Source: Dipteris shenzhenensis | Taxonomy: Eukaryota; Polypodiophyta; Polypodiopsida; Gleicheniales | Direction: 5' to 3' (one strand) | Assembly: GCA_047967505.1 (NCBI GenBank) | Contig: CM106541.1 | DNA: 64,000 bases | Shown: positions 25,716 to 37,986 of the stretch, piece after piece | Layout: every line of letters begins with the position of its first letter | How positions within the stretch are numbered: position 1 is the stretch's first letter | Translations under genes and position numbers: made by a program | The notes under the pieces: model-generated | Seen by the model: only the letters and a program-made list of their open reading frames with translations | The model's database searches: none | Told to the model about the DNA's origin: nothing

Positions 25716-28195
25716 CTCTTTATACTTTCGTGTTGTATTTTAATGGTGCATAATATTTTCTTGAAAACCAAGCATGGTTCAACTAGAGATCAAGCCTTGT
25801 ATATTTGCATCAAATAATTTGCATTGGGTTGGATATTGTCAAGGCTATGTAAATTGGCTATTATGTGGAAATGACCATTCTAAGTTTCCAACTTCCTTGA
25901 CACCTTGAGCGATGGGATAGCAACATCAAGCTCGAAACTCCTATTATCAAACCTGAACACTCATCACACTCATCTCACTCTACTTATTTAACACTCTTGC
26001 CATTTCCATGTCTCAGAATAGCTCGAGTCGATACTAAAAACCTGGAGTTGAGCTCTCACATTTCATGGCTGAACACTAATCTCCGCGATTGACTACTTAG
26101 ACCCTATCTTCAACCTTCCTCAAGGGAGAGGGCCAAAGTTTGACCTTTTTTGGCCCTTATTGAGGTTACTCTAACCCCCATATGCCATTTTGCATGATTT
26201 TGGCTCAAGCTATTTTGGCCCTCAAATGGGTAGCACATGAACATGCTCTTAGTTATGGCATTCCTCACCTTCCCACCCCACCCTCACACCTACGAGGGCA
26301 TTCGCACATCAAGGTTTTCCCTGACCAATTTTTGTGGGGTGACAAAAAATAGCTTGTGACCATGAAATCCACATTGCTTCTTGGTTGTAGAGGAGCATCC
26401 GTTAACATCGGGGATTTCCTCAACATTAAGCGTTGAATCATCTCGTCCAGTCAGAAATCACACATTGCAAATCTCCACCAAATAAAATTTGAGAGCTCCA
26501 CTTGCAATGGCAAAAAGTCAAATGCTATTCTAGCCAGTCTTTTTCCCCTCTTTCGTCCAATTTTCCAGCCTTTCAACTACATCGGAATGCCCTCTAACTC
26601 ATTCTTGTCAATCCACACACACTATTTCATCGGCCTCTACACACTCCAAGGCTCTATTCAACGTTATATGCCCATATTGCAAGCACAACTGTGAATATTG
26701 TGTGCTTACCTTACATTATTTAAAAAACTATGTCCATACTAAGTACCAACAAGGGGAAGGCAAGTTAAGAACAATGAGAAAGACAAACTTCAATGTGAAC
26801 TTACTCTCAAGTGCCAAGTTCTTAGATTTCCCCTTCACTTCATTCCCCCTTCCATCCAGCTCTTTGAGGAAATTATTATTCCTTTCTTTGCCTTTGTTAC
26901 TCAACACTCAAAACACATCAATATTTACATGATTTTCACAAAGCTTTCTCCCAATAAGACACATTCTTCATTAACATGGGAGAAGAAAACAATTCTTCCA
27001 CAAGAACAAGTATAGTGAAAGTGCAACTTGAATAGAAATTCAATTGTAAAGACAAGTGAGTTTTGATGAAGTCTTCATCACTTTTTGAAATGTGTAGCCT
27101 AGTTAATCTCGTGTCTTCTCGTTATTCTCGTGTCTTGTCAACCATTGTCATATCATATCAGTTATTGTAACTCAATGGACAAGACTTAATATACCTTCGT
27201 CAAAGGTTCTCCATTACTAGACTCGCACATGCCCTGTTCATAATGAAACCACTGACTTGACTCTTTATCCTACATATTAACAAATCATCTCAAATACCCT
27301 ATTGCACATATTGAGAAGTCATCTCAAACATCATGTCATAACACCTGGATGCTTTATGTGGCCCATTAAGATCGATTGTGCTATTCTAACTCCTTCAAGT
27401 TGAGAGTCAACCTAGTTCATGTTTTTTGTAGATCCTTAGCACAACACATTTATACACACGCACCATGACTTTTTCAATCTCTTTTCTTGTTTAAGGTTAT
27501 CCATTTGAAGTTAACCAACAATTGAAAATAAATGATAGCATATGTATTGTTCTTATGTCACCATAGAAAGCTTTTTACGCCTAAACACAATCTTATGCAA
27601 GCATGGGGTGAATAGTAAATGATGAATATGAAAGGCATTCCACCCTCCAAGTAAAAGTAATTAGGAATTATTTGAATTGAGAAACTGATTCTCACATGAA
27701 AGATGGACTAATTATGACCTTGACTCTATATAAATCTAATCCATGCAACATGCAAAGCAATAATTGTGATAAAAAGTCTATCAATCTTTCTATTTTGAAT
27801 TTCACTTCTAAGGCACAATACTTTCTAATGCACGTGTATCATTTTTGCGCTTTGTACAAGAGAAAGTAACATTCCAATTAGATTTATAAATGAAAACAAA
27901 GACAGATTCCACAAAAAACAGCAAAGGACCTTGTTCTCCCCTTTCAAGACAATTTTACAAAGGCTTTAAATAAGTGGCAAACACAAGAGGAGGGGGAGCA
28001 GACTACAAGGTGAAGTGTATATTGTGAAGTTTAGAGTGAGAGGAAAGTACCCTTTGTGGGTGCTCATGTACTACTTTGGAGCAAACATTAACATGGTTGA
28101 GAAGTTGTAATTATCTACGTATTTAAGCACCCATGCACTTAAATTCTAATTTTCTTTCTATTCAAGCACTCAATTTCTCTATAACAAAATTGTAA
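25716..28195. other. Long non-genic stretch
   Basis: AT-rich DNA with frequent stops in all frames. No recognised domain, LTR or simple repeat. Confidence 0.5.
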
Positions 28196-29580
28196 TCAAG
28201 ATCCCAAATGTTTGGAATTGACCTGGACAAGGCTTACGATCACATAAGGTGCGATTTTCTCCTTGAAGTGGTTGACAGGCGCAGATTTGGGGTGGGCTTT
28301 TGCTAGAAGATCGCATGCCTCTTTGGTAATGCAGTAGGAATTTTGTGCATCAATGGAGGTGTCATAGGCAAGTTCGACCTCAAAAGATATGTTTGTCAAG
28401 GCTATCCCTTGGCTTCACTATTGTTTGCCCTATGAATGGTCCCTCTGAAGTGGTGGTAGGGAGACTCAATGGGATTTGTCTCCCAACAAGTGATCAGCTT
28501 TTTCTCCAAATGTTTGCAGATGATATGGTCTCCCTCATGGCAGAAAACCAAGTCTGTGTGAAGGCACTCTTCTCAATTCTCAATACCTTCTGTAAGGCTT
28601 TAGGCTCAAGATGCAGCTGGTTGAAAACATGCACATCAGAAGTGATTTTGGGCCCTCTCCGAGGTGGATGGAAGATTTGCAAGTACAAATAATTAAGAGA
28701 GGAGAGATAATTAGATATTTTGGTGCCCCTTTGGGCTTAGGTCTAACCATCAAGAAACGGTTCGATTGGTTCCTTGGAAAGATAAAAGCAAGCTTAGAGC
28801 ATGGAATGGCATCAACAATGGTTGGAATGCTAGGGTCTTGGTAATTCAACACATTCTCATAGCAACCAAGATTTATGTTGTATCAGTATGGAATTTTAAA
28901 AAATATGAGTGACTAGAGGTGGAACAGCTAGTTGTTCAAAGCTTTCCATGGGCATAAGAAAGTGGCAAAAGGAAAATGCATTTCATTCCGTGGGAGCCTA
29001 TGAAAGCTCCAAAACTTTATGGGGTGGACTGAGTATCCTAGATATTGGCACTTGTAACGCAGCTCTTATGTGCAAATGGCTCTCGAAAATGTTTGAAAGC
29101 AACTCGCCGTGGGCGGTGATTTCTAAGTTCTTCGTAAAGGTGCCGGCGTGGGTTCATGGGTGGGGCTAACATGGTATGCCAAATTGTGCTCAGATTTTCA
29201 ACTCTGGATAATTAGGAGAGGAGATTTGTAGGTACAAATGATTAAGAGAGGAGAGATAATTAGATATTTTGGTGCCCCTTTGGGCTTAGGCCTCACCGTC
29301 AAGCAACGGTTTGATTGGTTCCTTGAAAAGATAAAAGCAAAGCTTAAAGCGTGGAACAACCTCAGTACTGGTTGGAATGCCACGGTCTTGGTAATTCAAC
29401 ACATTCTTGTAGCATCCAAGTCTTAGGTTGCATCAATATGGAATTTAAAAAAATATAAGTGGCTAGCGATGGAATAGCTGTTCAAAGCTTTCGTGTGGGT
29501 AGAAGAAAGGGGCAAAAGGAAAATGCATTTCATTCCTTGGAAGCCTAAACAACGTACTTCATGGCCATACTCTATTAGAA
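28196..29580 (+). pseudogene. LINE reverse transcriptase remnant with internal duplication
   Basis: L1-like RT sequence: FGIDLDKAYDHI (28209-28245), CINGGVIGKFDL and RYVCQGYPLASLLFAL (28340-28435), thumb-region KRGEIIRYFGAPLGLGLT (28698-28750), and the post-RT segment WGGLSILDIGTCNAALMCKW (29021-29080). Frames change several times. About 330 bp (28670-28995) recurs at 29213-29555 with the words RGEIIRYFGAPLGLGLT, VLVIQHIL and MHFIP in the same order, so either two LINE copies are joined or the fragment was duplicated. Confidence 0.85.
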
Positions 29581-29960
29581 CTTTCTTCTTTCTTTGCACT
29601 TAATGGTATCACTAAGTGATATGCATATTGCATTCATATGCTGAGGTGCACCACTCACAAATATACCTATGTCAGTACGTACAGGGCTCATAAAGAAAAG
29701 GGGTACAAATTGTATCCAATATGCAATCAGTTCATAAGGGGTTTCTTTCTTAGAGAGCACACAAAATTTGTGTAAATGGGTGTTAGGGAAATGAGTTGTC
29801 ACTATGATCATTTCTTTGTTTTATGTAGGGTTATTTTGATGAATATGCAAATCCCTATTATACATGATTGTCTTAATCACGATGTGGAATCAAGGAATAA
29901 TACCATGTCGATAGCGAAGTGAGAATAGCTGGAAGTTGTGTATAACTTCGATGTGAGAAG
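29581..29960. other. Non-genic stretch
   Basis: No recognised gene. AT-rich up to the GC-rich island. Confidence 0.5.
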
Positions 29961-29964
29961 GTGA

Positions 29965-30175
29965 TCTTTGGATTGGACTCAGGAGAGACGGTATGACGTG
30001 GACGGCTTGGTGACGCGGAAACTGCTGTGCCGACATGGTACAGATGACAGGGGGCCCAGGTGGCCACGTGGCAAGAGACCCCGTGCTAAAACCAAGGAGG
30101 TCGCTATTTGGTGCGCTGTTATAAATGCTGCAGCCCTCCCGACACGCGGCCGCCGCGCCGTCTTGTGTTTTGTTT
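29965..30175 (+). promoter_or_regulatory. GC-rich island with G-box and TATA box
   Basis: About 200 bp of GC-rich DNA in an AT-rich region. It holds a perfect palindromic G-box GCCACGTGGC (30063-30072) and, about 50 bp further on, TATAAATG (30120-30127), then GC-rich sequence with CGGCCGCCGCGCC. The layout is that of a plant promoter reading right, but no gene follows. It may be an LTR promoter or a relic. Confidence 0.45.
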
Positions 30176-30435
30176 TTGGCCTATTCTGTATTTTCTGACA
30201 AATGCCTCTTTATCTTTTGAAATTTGCTCCCCTCCTCGAAAACCATGCCATTATTTATTGTCACTTTGTCAACCGATGCCCAATTCTTTTCCACTTCACG
30301 ATATCCTCTTCTCTTCCCAAAAATAACAAAATAAAACAAGGTGAATGATAATAAATCATTCATAAGGCCTCCCAGACTCCCCAACCCAAATAGCAAAAGA
30401 AGGCGGAGATGATGCATTAAAAGCAATGAGGGAGA

Positions 30436-30474
<39 letters not shown>

Positions 30475-30478
30475 GGAG
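30436..30478. repeat. (GA)n microsatellite
   Basis: About 20 GA units with two interruptions. The 182-codon ORF running through it is compositional and overlaps the SINE. Confidence 0.95.
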
Positions 30479-30599
30479 AGGCAAAAAATGTGGAGGATTT
30501 CTAGAGGCAAGTGGATCAATAAAAAATCTAGAGTTTTTGAATATAAAAAATGGCCATTTTCGCTTCTTCTTGAATCGCCTTCACTTAGACCTACTTATG

Positions 30600-30790
30600 G
30601 CAAGCCAAAAATACATACCCACACTCACCTACACGCGGTCCTACCGAAGGCTATGCCGTGGGCACAAGGTCCAGAGCCTCTCACACACGTGCACCCATCC
30701 ACAAGCTAGGACATCGAGCCCAAATTTGAACCCGTGGCTTGAGCTCACATTAGAAGACCAATGCTCACAAACCACTAAGCCAAAGCCTTG
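30600..30790 (-). mobile_element. tRNA-Arg(TCT)-derived SINE
   Basis: The minus strand carries an RNA polymerase III A box TGGCTTAGTGG (30782-30772) and a B box GGTTCAAATTTG (30732-30721) at tRNA-like spacing of about 50 bases. Between them is GGTCTTCTAA, like the anticodon arm of plant tRNA-Arg(TCT). The arms no longer pair and the CCA end is absent, so this is not a working tRNA. Sequence continuing to about 30600 would be the SINE body; its 3' end is not fixed. Confidence 0.65.
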
Positions 30791-30974
30791 CATGCAAATC
30801 TCCTCTAAGGAACCGAAAATCTTGAAAATTCGGCCTATGGAGACATGCTCTAAGGAGATATCCTCTCCTTATGGGTCAGAGTTGTGGTTCCTCATGAGTG
30901 GAATCACTGACGACTGCCAAATGAAGGGGAGTGCCATCCCCTGCCAGTTTGTAAAAATTAAGACAAATTTCTAG

Positions 30975-31600
30975 ATGCCATTCCTTTTTTTAGGTGGAAA
31001 CAATGGAGTGCAGTACCCCAACTTCAACCTCTCGAAAGGGATCAAATCTCTAGTAGACTCCATTGCTAAAATCTTAGGGTGGTTTGGCTGGCTTCTCCAT
31101 GGGAACCTCTTTTGTTGCCTTGAAATCTCTAGACGAATCTAGATCCCCGATGCATGGGGACCTCCTCTTAGTAGGGTGGGGGAAAGATAAAACACTATTG
31201 GATTTCCACTAATCTCTCTCACAATATATATCTCTCATCTCGAAATGTCCAATATTGTGAAATTCGAGAACAATCTCATAGCATCCAATTATAGATCTTG
31301 GCACAAGAAAAGATTTTGCCCCACGAAACACAAACTTGCCAATGGCTAGTTGTTGTGTTTTGGTTTTAAGCGTCACGTATATTAAAAAGGGGGTCAGGCC
31401 CAAAAAGAAAGACCTAGTTATAAAAATTGGCCAACTATGGGCTAACTTCCCCGAGCCTGTGCTCCACACAACCAAAAATCCACCTATCCCTTAAACAGGC
31501 ACGTGTTAACTTCCTGCAAACATTGACTAACCACGGGTTCCTTGGTAGAAAGAATCCAACTAAACTTTAAGATACATGATGCAGCCCACCAAAATGGTGC
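30975..31600. other. Non-genic stretch
   Basis: No recognised gene. A minus-strand ORF at 31209-31475 has no recognised family. Confidence 0.4.
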
Positions 31601-31639
31601 TCACCCCGAAACCAATTAGAGTGCTATGTTTGAATACGG

Positions 31640-32330
31640 CCTTATTTTGGGCATCCCAAACTATTGAAAAGATTGCCGCCCTTATGTAAGGCCAACATGC
31701 TGCTAAGGTGGAAGGGTTTGAAGGGGTCTCCCAACAACATCATCCACCATCGTGGATTAAGAGCGAACTATGCCATCAATCAAGTTGTGTGCACAGCTGC
31801 CTCCACCTTGAGCCACAGTTCCCTAGTTACTCCACAGTTCCAGAAGAGATGTCAGACAACTCCACTGACTTTCTGCACAGAGGGAAGCTGGGGTTGACTT
31901 GGAGTTGTTACGCTAATTTCCCCCTGATTTGGCAACCACATGTTCATTGCCTTCCACAACAAGAACCTTTCCTTCCCCACCCTGCACCCTTTCCAAGTTT
32001 CCTCAAATCTATTTTGCCACCATTTCAACGTGTGCCCTAGCCCCCATTTCTTGTTAAGCACCCCAAATTGGGCCCCTTGGTGGTCAGCTACTTGTAGATT
32101 GCCTTAACAGAGATATTGTGTAGCGGGGATCTACCTAATTGGCACTGGTTGGCCTTCCATTTTGGGGATGACACATAGTTCAAGAGCTAGGACTCCAGCA
32201 CTCTATCCAACACCGCTTGAATCAGGTCAGCCTCCCTATCTGTCAACATGAATTACTTAGGATCCCTTAGTTCTCATAATCCCACTGGCTCGCCATCCAA
32301 GTCCAATGCAAACTAGAATGCTCATGATTG
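31640..32330 (-). pseudogene. LINE 3' end with RT-associated zinc-binding region
   Basis: On the minus strand, GKERFLLWKAMNMWLPNQG (31984-31928), then SVQKVSGVV, a stop, HLFWNCGVTRELWLKVEAA (about 31845-31790) match the zf-RVT module found after RT in plant LINEs (Trp-Lys, Cys, His-Leu-Phe-x-Cys, Leu-Trp). Further downstream WWMMLLGDP and similar follow. Upstream sequence to about 32330 (ALELCVIPKMEG) fits the linker. Multiple stops. It is oriented opposite to the LINE at 28.2-29.6 kb and so is a separate insertion. Confidence 0.65.
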
Positions 32331-32350
32331 TGCTTATAATTCAAAATTTA

Positions 32351-32533
32351 AAACAACTTCTTGTAAACAATGCCAAAAAAGATTGCATTACCAACAAATT
32401 GACATTTTGACTAAATGCCCACATCCATCCAACTTTGCTAAAAACAACTCCTTGTAAACAACGCCAATAAAGATTGCATTACCAACAAACCGACATTATG
32501 ATTGAGATGCCCATGGGCATCCATCCAATTTGC
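32351..32533. repeat. 91-bp tandem duplication
   Basis: AAACAACTTCTTGTAAACAA at 32351 and AAACAACTCCTTGTAAACAA at 32442, each followed by GATTGCATTACCAACAAA, GACATT and CATCCATCCAA. Confidence 0.9.
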
Positions 32534-34400
32534 TCCAACCAAGATTCATCTTCTTCTATTAAAGGTGTTTTGAAACCCTTGGTACCCTTTGCATACATTT
32601 TTAAAGGGTTGCTAGATATGCATTCACTAAAATATATCATTACAAACTATTCTCATAGTATGGCATCTTACTTTGTTATTCAATGCAGTCCAACAAATAA
32701 TAGCAATGTGATATGCAAGTCAACATGAGAGCTTTAATTATCATTGCAAGTTGTGCCTTGAAATAGTATTCCAATAGATTGTTGCAATAATGGCCCCTTT
32801 AAACAAGCGCCAAATGTTTTATTGTGAAACTTTTAAGTAACTAATGACTAGAATTCACAATTACCATGTTGGACATAAGAATCGAGGTCTAATGTCAAAG
32901 CATTGGTTTCCTCGCACTCCAACACATTTGACTTGATGATTAAAGGCCAAGTTAAAAAATGGTATGACATGGGTCAATGACAAATGTAATTCAAGTTGCA
33001 TACATAGCATCTCATTGGGCCTTATGTATTCTCATCTCAAATTTGCTAAACAATGTCCACACATCCATGCAAACTACTTTAAGGTCATTAAGATTTATAT
33101 TTAGAATTCCATCCACTTGTAATAGAGGCAAGGTACATTCATTATTATGCACACATAATTCTTAACATTGCTTTCTTTTAGTTGTCTTACTCTTCTCTTG
33201 AATGCATTTCCTTTTTGGTTGATTAAAACTAGATTTTTGTATAAAAGTTTCCATTTGATTCCTGTTTAGAATAGGATATACTTTTGGTTAAATTGGATAT
33301 ACTTTTGGCTAACTTAATCCCCGTAGAGGCAAATGGCAACGTGAGTATGCTCGTGCCACTATTTGCCAATGTGATTGTTGAGTACATTGGGCATAAGTTG
33401 AGTGCCACACATCTTAAAGCTGGGAGAAAAAAGTGTGCTCCCATCTTAATCTATTTTCATAGCACATTAGAGTCTCCTACGGTGATCCACACACAAGAAA
33501 TTGCACAATCCCTATCAAACTATCATATTTATTGCTTCAACTTGAATTGAGCATTCTTTAAAAACAAAATAAGCATATTAGGCATGGCCCTAAGAAGTAG
33601 TAAGCTAGAAGGGCAAGTCTTCAGAGTAATATAAGATCTCTTCTAGCTTATGTCTTAGAGCAATTTTAGTTTAATTGAAGAAAAGGAGATTTTAGAATGC
33701 TTTTTGAAAACATACAAGAAGCATGGTACTAGAAGTATCCATTAGTGGTAATATAATAGCTATATATAGACTCACAATTCAGGGAAATGTTATGATCAAT
33801 GAACCCAAATGTTGATGAGAAAACTACCTCAAGCATAGCATAAAGTGTCAATCTCCTCTACCACCTTTTATCTCCACTAGTTATATTTTAAGCTCCGAGG
33901 CTATCCCCTTGGGGCTAAATGCCTCTCCAACTTTTATAGGATTTTAGCTACGATGAACTTCATTGAACCAACGCAAATGTCAACTCATTGCCATCCATAA
34001 AGTAGTGTAGCCATCTTGATGATTCTGTAGTACTTGTGGGGGGTTGTTCCAATGGTATTTCAGTCACTTGGGTACAATAGTCATACTCTTGATCTAGCCC
34101 AAATTTATACATATGAGTCAAAGGTCAAAGTCATACCTGAGTTGTGTTGGAAATCGTTCTGACCACTGCTCCTTTCAAAATGAATCACAACAAAGGTGAA
34201 GCCTACTAACCAAGCATGTCCGCCACCAACAAGTCAACTCCTTGGCACTCCTCAACATTCTAGATTCTCAAAGCAAAACCTAGAGCTACTCAGAATGGTA
34301 TTTAACCCATGGAGTAGAACATGAGATGAATTGTCTAGGTAGATAAATGCCTTCCAAGACTTTTTCAAACATGGTGAACTATAGGCTATTGCATCAAGGC
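32534..34400. other. Non-genic stretch
   Basis: No recognised gene. A 22-bp tandem pair (GGATATACTTTTGG) lies at 33272-33313. ORFs are under 90 codons. Confidence 0.5.
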
Positions 34401-34895
34401 AACCCATATGAACTTGAAATGGTGAGAGTGGCTAAGTGGCTTAGATGGAGGAAGTGACATGGTTGAATCAAGGAAACATGATGGGTTGAGCGAGCGGAGC
34501 ACTAGCAAAAAAGTAGCCTCGATAAGACAGAAAAGCAAACTAGACACTGCAAATACTTATATTGCACCTTCAAAGAACTGCAACACAGTCTCTCAATGCT
34601 AACAATACATGATGCAATAGACATATCAAGAGATGATTATTGATGTCACAAATCTCCCTTTCTATTTTGAAACAAGATATTGATGCATACATATGGGTGG
34701 CAATCCTGCTAAATGACTAACTGTATCCTAGATCTAGTTGAAAATGTAGAATATATACAAACCCATTTAGGGTTAGGGTTAGGGGATCTAACCCTTTCCT
34801 TTATAGCACTCTATCAGGTTAGTGCTATGCACATATGATCACATGATGGGGCTATGCACACGTGATCACATGATGTTGAGCATGAACTCTCAACA
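34400..34895 (-). mobile_element. Ty1/copia 3' LTR (outer edge uncertain)
   Basis: On the minus strand a short polypurine tract (GAGGAAGG) runs into TGTTGAGAGTTCATG at 34895, the classic start of a copia LTR. Inside are a 27-bp direct repeat (34824 and 34851), a TATA box TATAAAGG (34805-34798) and telomere-like GGGTTAGGGTT (plus strand, near 34769-34786). The far end could not be placed; 34400 is only a guess. Confidence 0.65.
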
Positions 34896-34982
34896 CCTTC
34901 CTCAAGATCAACATCATGAAGTAGGCCTTCCCTCAAGATGATGATTCTGGGGAATCGAAGAAGCACTAAACATTACATTCCA

Positions 34983-36620
34983 TCACACCCCTTTAACGGG
35001 AATGTCCTTCCTCTGCATCAAACCAAGAGCTAGTCGGTGTTTCTCGAAAAGCTCTTTACCAATTGGTTTGGTAAAGATGTTTGCAACATTCTCTTTGCTA
35101 TCATAATGCTGTAGTGTAATGTCACCAAGTAACACTCTTTCTATGATGAAGTGCTCTCTGGCATCAATGTGCTTTGTCCTGGAGTGATACACTGGATTCT
35201 TGGCCAATGCTTGAGCCGATTGATTATCACAGTATACTCTTCTTGGCTTTGACTCATCAAAGTAATCTGTTTTTGACATTAGTCTTCTGAGCTATATAGC
35301 CTCACATGCACCTGTAGTGAGTGCTCTATATTTTGCTTTAGTCAAAGACAAAGAAACAGTTGGTTGTTTATTTGACAACCATGATATAGCACCTTGACCA
35401 AGGAAAAATGCATATCCCTATGTCGATCTCTTGGTCTCATGATCTCCGGCATAGTCACTATCATAGTATTCATGCAACCTTGGATGACTTCCTCTGTATT
35501 CTATTCCAAACTGTCTTGTACCTCTGATGTATCTCAAGACTCTTTTGGCTACATTCCAGTGAGACTGTTTTGGATTTGCCATAAACTGTGCTAGGTAAAC
35601 TTACTGCATAACAAATATCTGGCCGAGTGATAGTCAAATATATAAGAGATCCAATGAGCTGCATATAGTATCTATCATTGACTATAGGCTTTTCTGACTC
35701 TTTAGTAAGTTTCAAACTTTGTTCCATGGGAGTGGTTGCAATCTTGTAATCTGCCATTTGAAACTTCTTCAGGAGATTGTCAACATACTTGAGCTGACTC
35801 ATGAATGTGCTATCTAAATCTCTCTAGAACTCAATTCTAAGACAATATTGCATAAGTCCAAAATCTTTCATGTCGAACTCTACAGATAAGTCTTGTTTTA
35901 GTTTTTTGATGAAGCTATCCTTGCTTCCTATCACAATTAGATCATCTACATACAAAAGTGCAATAGTAATGTCTTCCCCTTGAACTTTGTAGTAGAGAGT
36001 ATGATCTGCATTGGACTTCATGTATCCCAGATTAGCAAAATACTTGTCGATTTTGTTATACCAACTTTTGGGTGCTTGTTTTAAGCCGTAGAGACTTTTC
36101 TTGAGATGGCAAACCTTATTCTAAATTCCTGGTTCAACATAACCTGCTGGTTGTTGCATGTAGACTTCCTCGTCTAGGTAACCGTTGAGAAATGCATTCT
36201 TGACATCGAGCTGATACACATTCCATCTGCTGAGTGTCGGTAGTGATATCAAGAACCATATGGAATCCATCTTTGCTATTGGAGCATAAGTCTCATCATA
36301 GTATTGACCGTATTGCTATGCAAATCCATTTGTAACTAGCCTGGATTTTTATCTTTCAATACTGCCATCTGGATTGTACTTCACTTTGTATACCCATTTG
36401 TTTGCTATGGCCTTCTTTCCTGGTGGAAGGTCGCATAATTCCCAAGTATTATTCTTATACAAAGCATCCATTTCTTCATTCATAGTAGTTTGCCATTTTG
36501 GCTTGTCTACTACATCTTCGAAGTACACTGGCTCTTCTGTAGCCATGATGGTAGTCATAAGAGCATAGTTGGTGGTTTCAACTTGAATTGCTTTACCTTT
36601 CTGAGCATATGTCAATCTAG
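34983..36620 (-). mobile_element. Ty1/copia RT and RNase H, decayed
   Basis: Minus-strand copia pol in order from the right: RT entry block KWQTTMNEEMDALYKNNTW and ANKWVYKVKYNPDGSIER (36615-36349), catalytic IALLYVDDLIVIGSKD (36021-35824), post-palm segment LKYVDNLLKKFQMADYK and GSLIYLTITRPDICYAV (35802-35470), and RNase H VYCDNQSAQALAKNP, HIDAREHFI and NIFTKPI (35279-34983). The YVDD box and the RNase H Asp are intact, but the blocks lie in separate frames with stops between them (36340-36030, 35820 and 35470-35280). Integrase and gag are not found to the right, so the 5' half is missing or unrecognisable. Confidence 0.92.
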
Positions 36621-37760
36621 CTAGAGGTCTGCTTTGAGGTGTGGACTGAGGCTGTGTAGAGAGCTATGGACTGTGCGACAAAGAAGGAGAAGCTGAGGCA
36701 CAGTTAGATATTGCTGAGAGCTTTGGAATGTGGTTGGAGGACTTTGCTAGAGGGAGTTCATGTGTGAGCAAGAGAAACCGCACTATTGGGTCACCATGCA
36801 AGGGAGGATCTCAGGCATTGTAGCAGTTCTTGAGGCTTGGAGAACCTTGGACATCACGAGACAAGAGCTCCAGGTGTTGGAGAAGCTACAATCACCTACG
36901 TGAGGATCTATCATGCGAGAGATAACTAGTCTAAGGTGTTACTACAAAGTTGGATGGAGCTGTGGCAATGCTATCTATGTGGGCTGATGCTTCTGGAAGG
37001 GATAAGAGCTTGACGACTGATTGAGTGGCAGTAGTAGTTGGTTGTGACTAGAGGATTATGGGCATCGCTACTACTATCATCATGAAGTGAGGCCATGTCT
37101 AATGCTAAAAGAGCTAGGGAAGAGCTTTGTGGATTGAGCAAAGGAGGTAATTGTGTTGGATCTTCCCAAAGCAAATGACCTTAAATGATAGGCTTGCTCG
37201 AGGTTGATTGTGGCTTAAAGGTGAAGAGCAATTTGGTTGCCTGTGGAATTGTCATGACAGGAGCTCTTAGTTGCTAAAGGAAACCACAATGCTAGATATC
37301 CTTATGGGAAGGAGATGGGAGGAAATATGTGGATTGTCAGTTAGGTGGTGAGCTCGAATCAGGCTAGATAAAAGGGTTGTTGCAAGTGTTGGGAATTTTT
37401 TATAGTGAGACAGAGCTATGTGCACAGTGGCGACTTGTGCTTGCAAAGGCTTGTGTTGGGCTATGTAGTCCACTTGTTTTTTTTTAAAGAGTTGTTTGGC
37501 TTCCAAATGAAATGTAACTAGAGTGAGATGTGTCCAAAGGTGTATAGAGACAAGGATGTGGAATGAATGCCTTTTACCTTGTGATTGTGTTGTTTAGGTG
37601 TTTTAAATGTGGATGAGGGTGGCTGTGAAGGCGGATTAGGCACTACTGCTTTTGTCCATCCATGTTTTGGTTCTCCACAGAGGCGTTCACTTCAGTTACA
37701 AGACTGAAAGAGCAGATGTTCTGAGCTGTGTTGCAAGCAATGGGGAGAAATCCACACATG
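36620..37760. other. Unrecognised stretch between copia and gag remnants
   Basis: No domain recognised on either strand. Short minus-strand ORFs (37174-36971 and 37506-37267) show no family. Confidence 0.4.
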
Positions 37761-37772
37761 AGAGTGATACAG

Positions 37773-37814
37773 TGTGAGTGGTGTGGAGAATGTGGTCACA
37801 GGAAGGATAGATGC
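37773..37814 (+). pseudogene. Canonical CCHC zinc knuckle upstream of the gag capsid
   Basis: Reads CEWCGECGHRKDRC, an exact CX2CX4HX4C nucleocapsid knuckle. It lies about 170 bp before, and one frame off, the capsid-like region starting near 37987. In most gag proteins the knuckle follows the capsid. Confidence 0.7.
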
Positions 37815-37986
37815 ATTGAAGTCCGACTCTGAGCCAGAGTGCAGAGAGCTCTAAAAGTGCTTGCCCACAGGAAAAAGAATGCTCTTTGAATGCAGAGTGG
37901 GCTTCTTCAGTAGTGTGTTTATTTTGTTGCCTTCCAGTTTGTTGTGGTTGAGAAAGCCAGGGTGTGACAGTTGAAAGATTGTGAGG

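Noticed and set aside
30707-30790. A functional tRNA-Arg gene
   Set aside because: Promoter boxes and anticodon arm are recognisable but the stems do not pair and the acceptor end is missing; SINE fits better.
30426-30974. 182-codon plus-strand ORF
   Set aside because: Begins in a GA microsatellite and runs antisense through the SINE.
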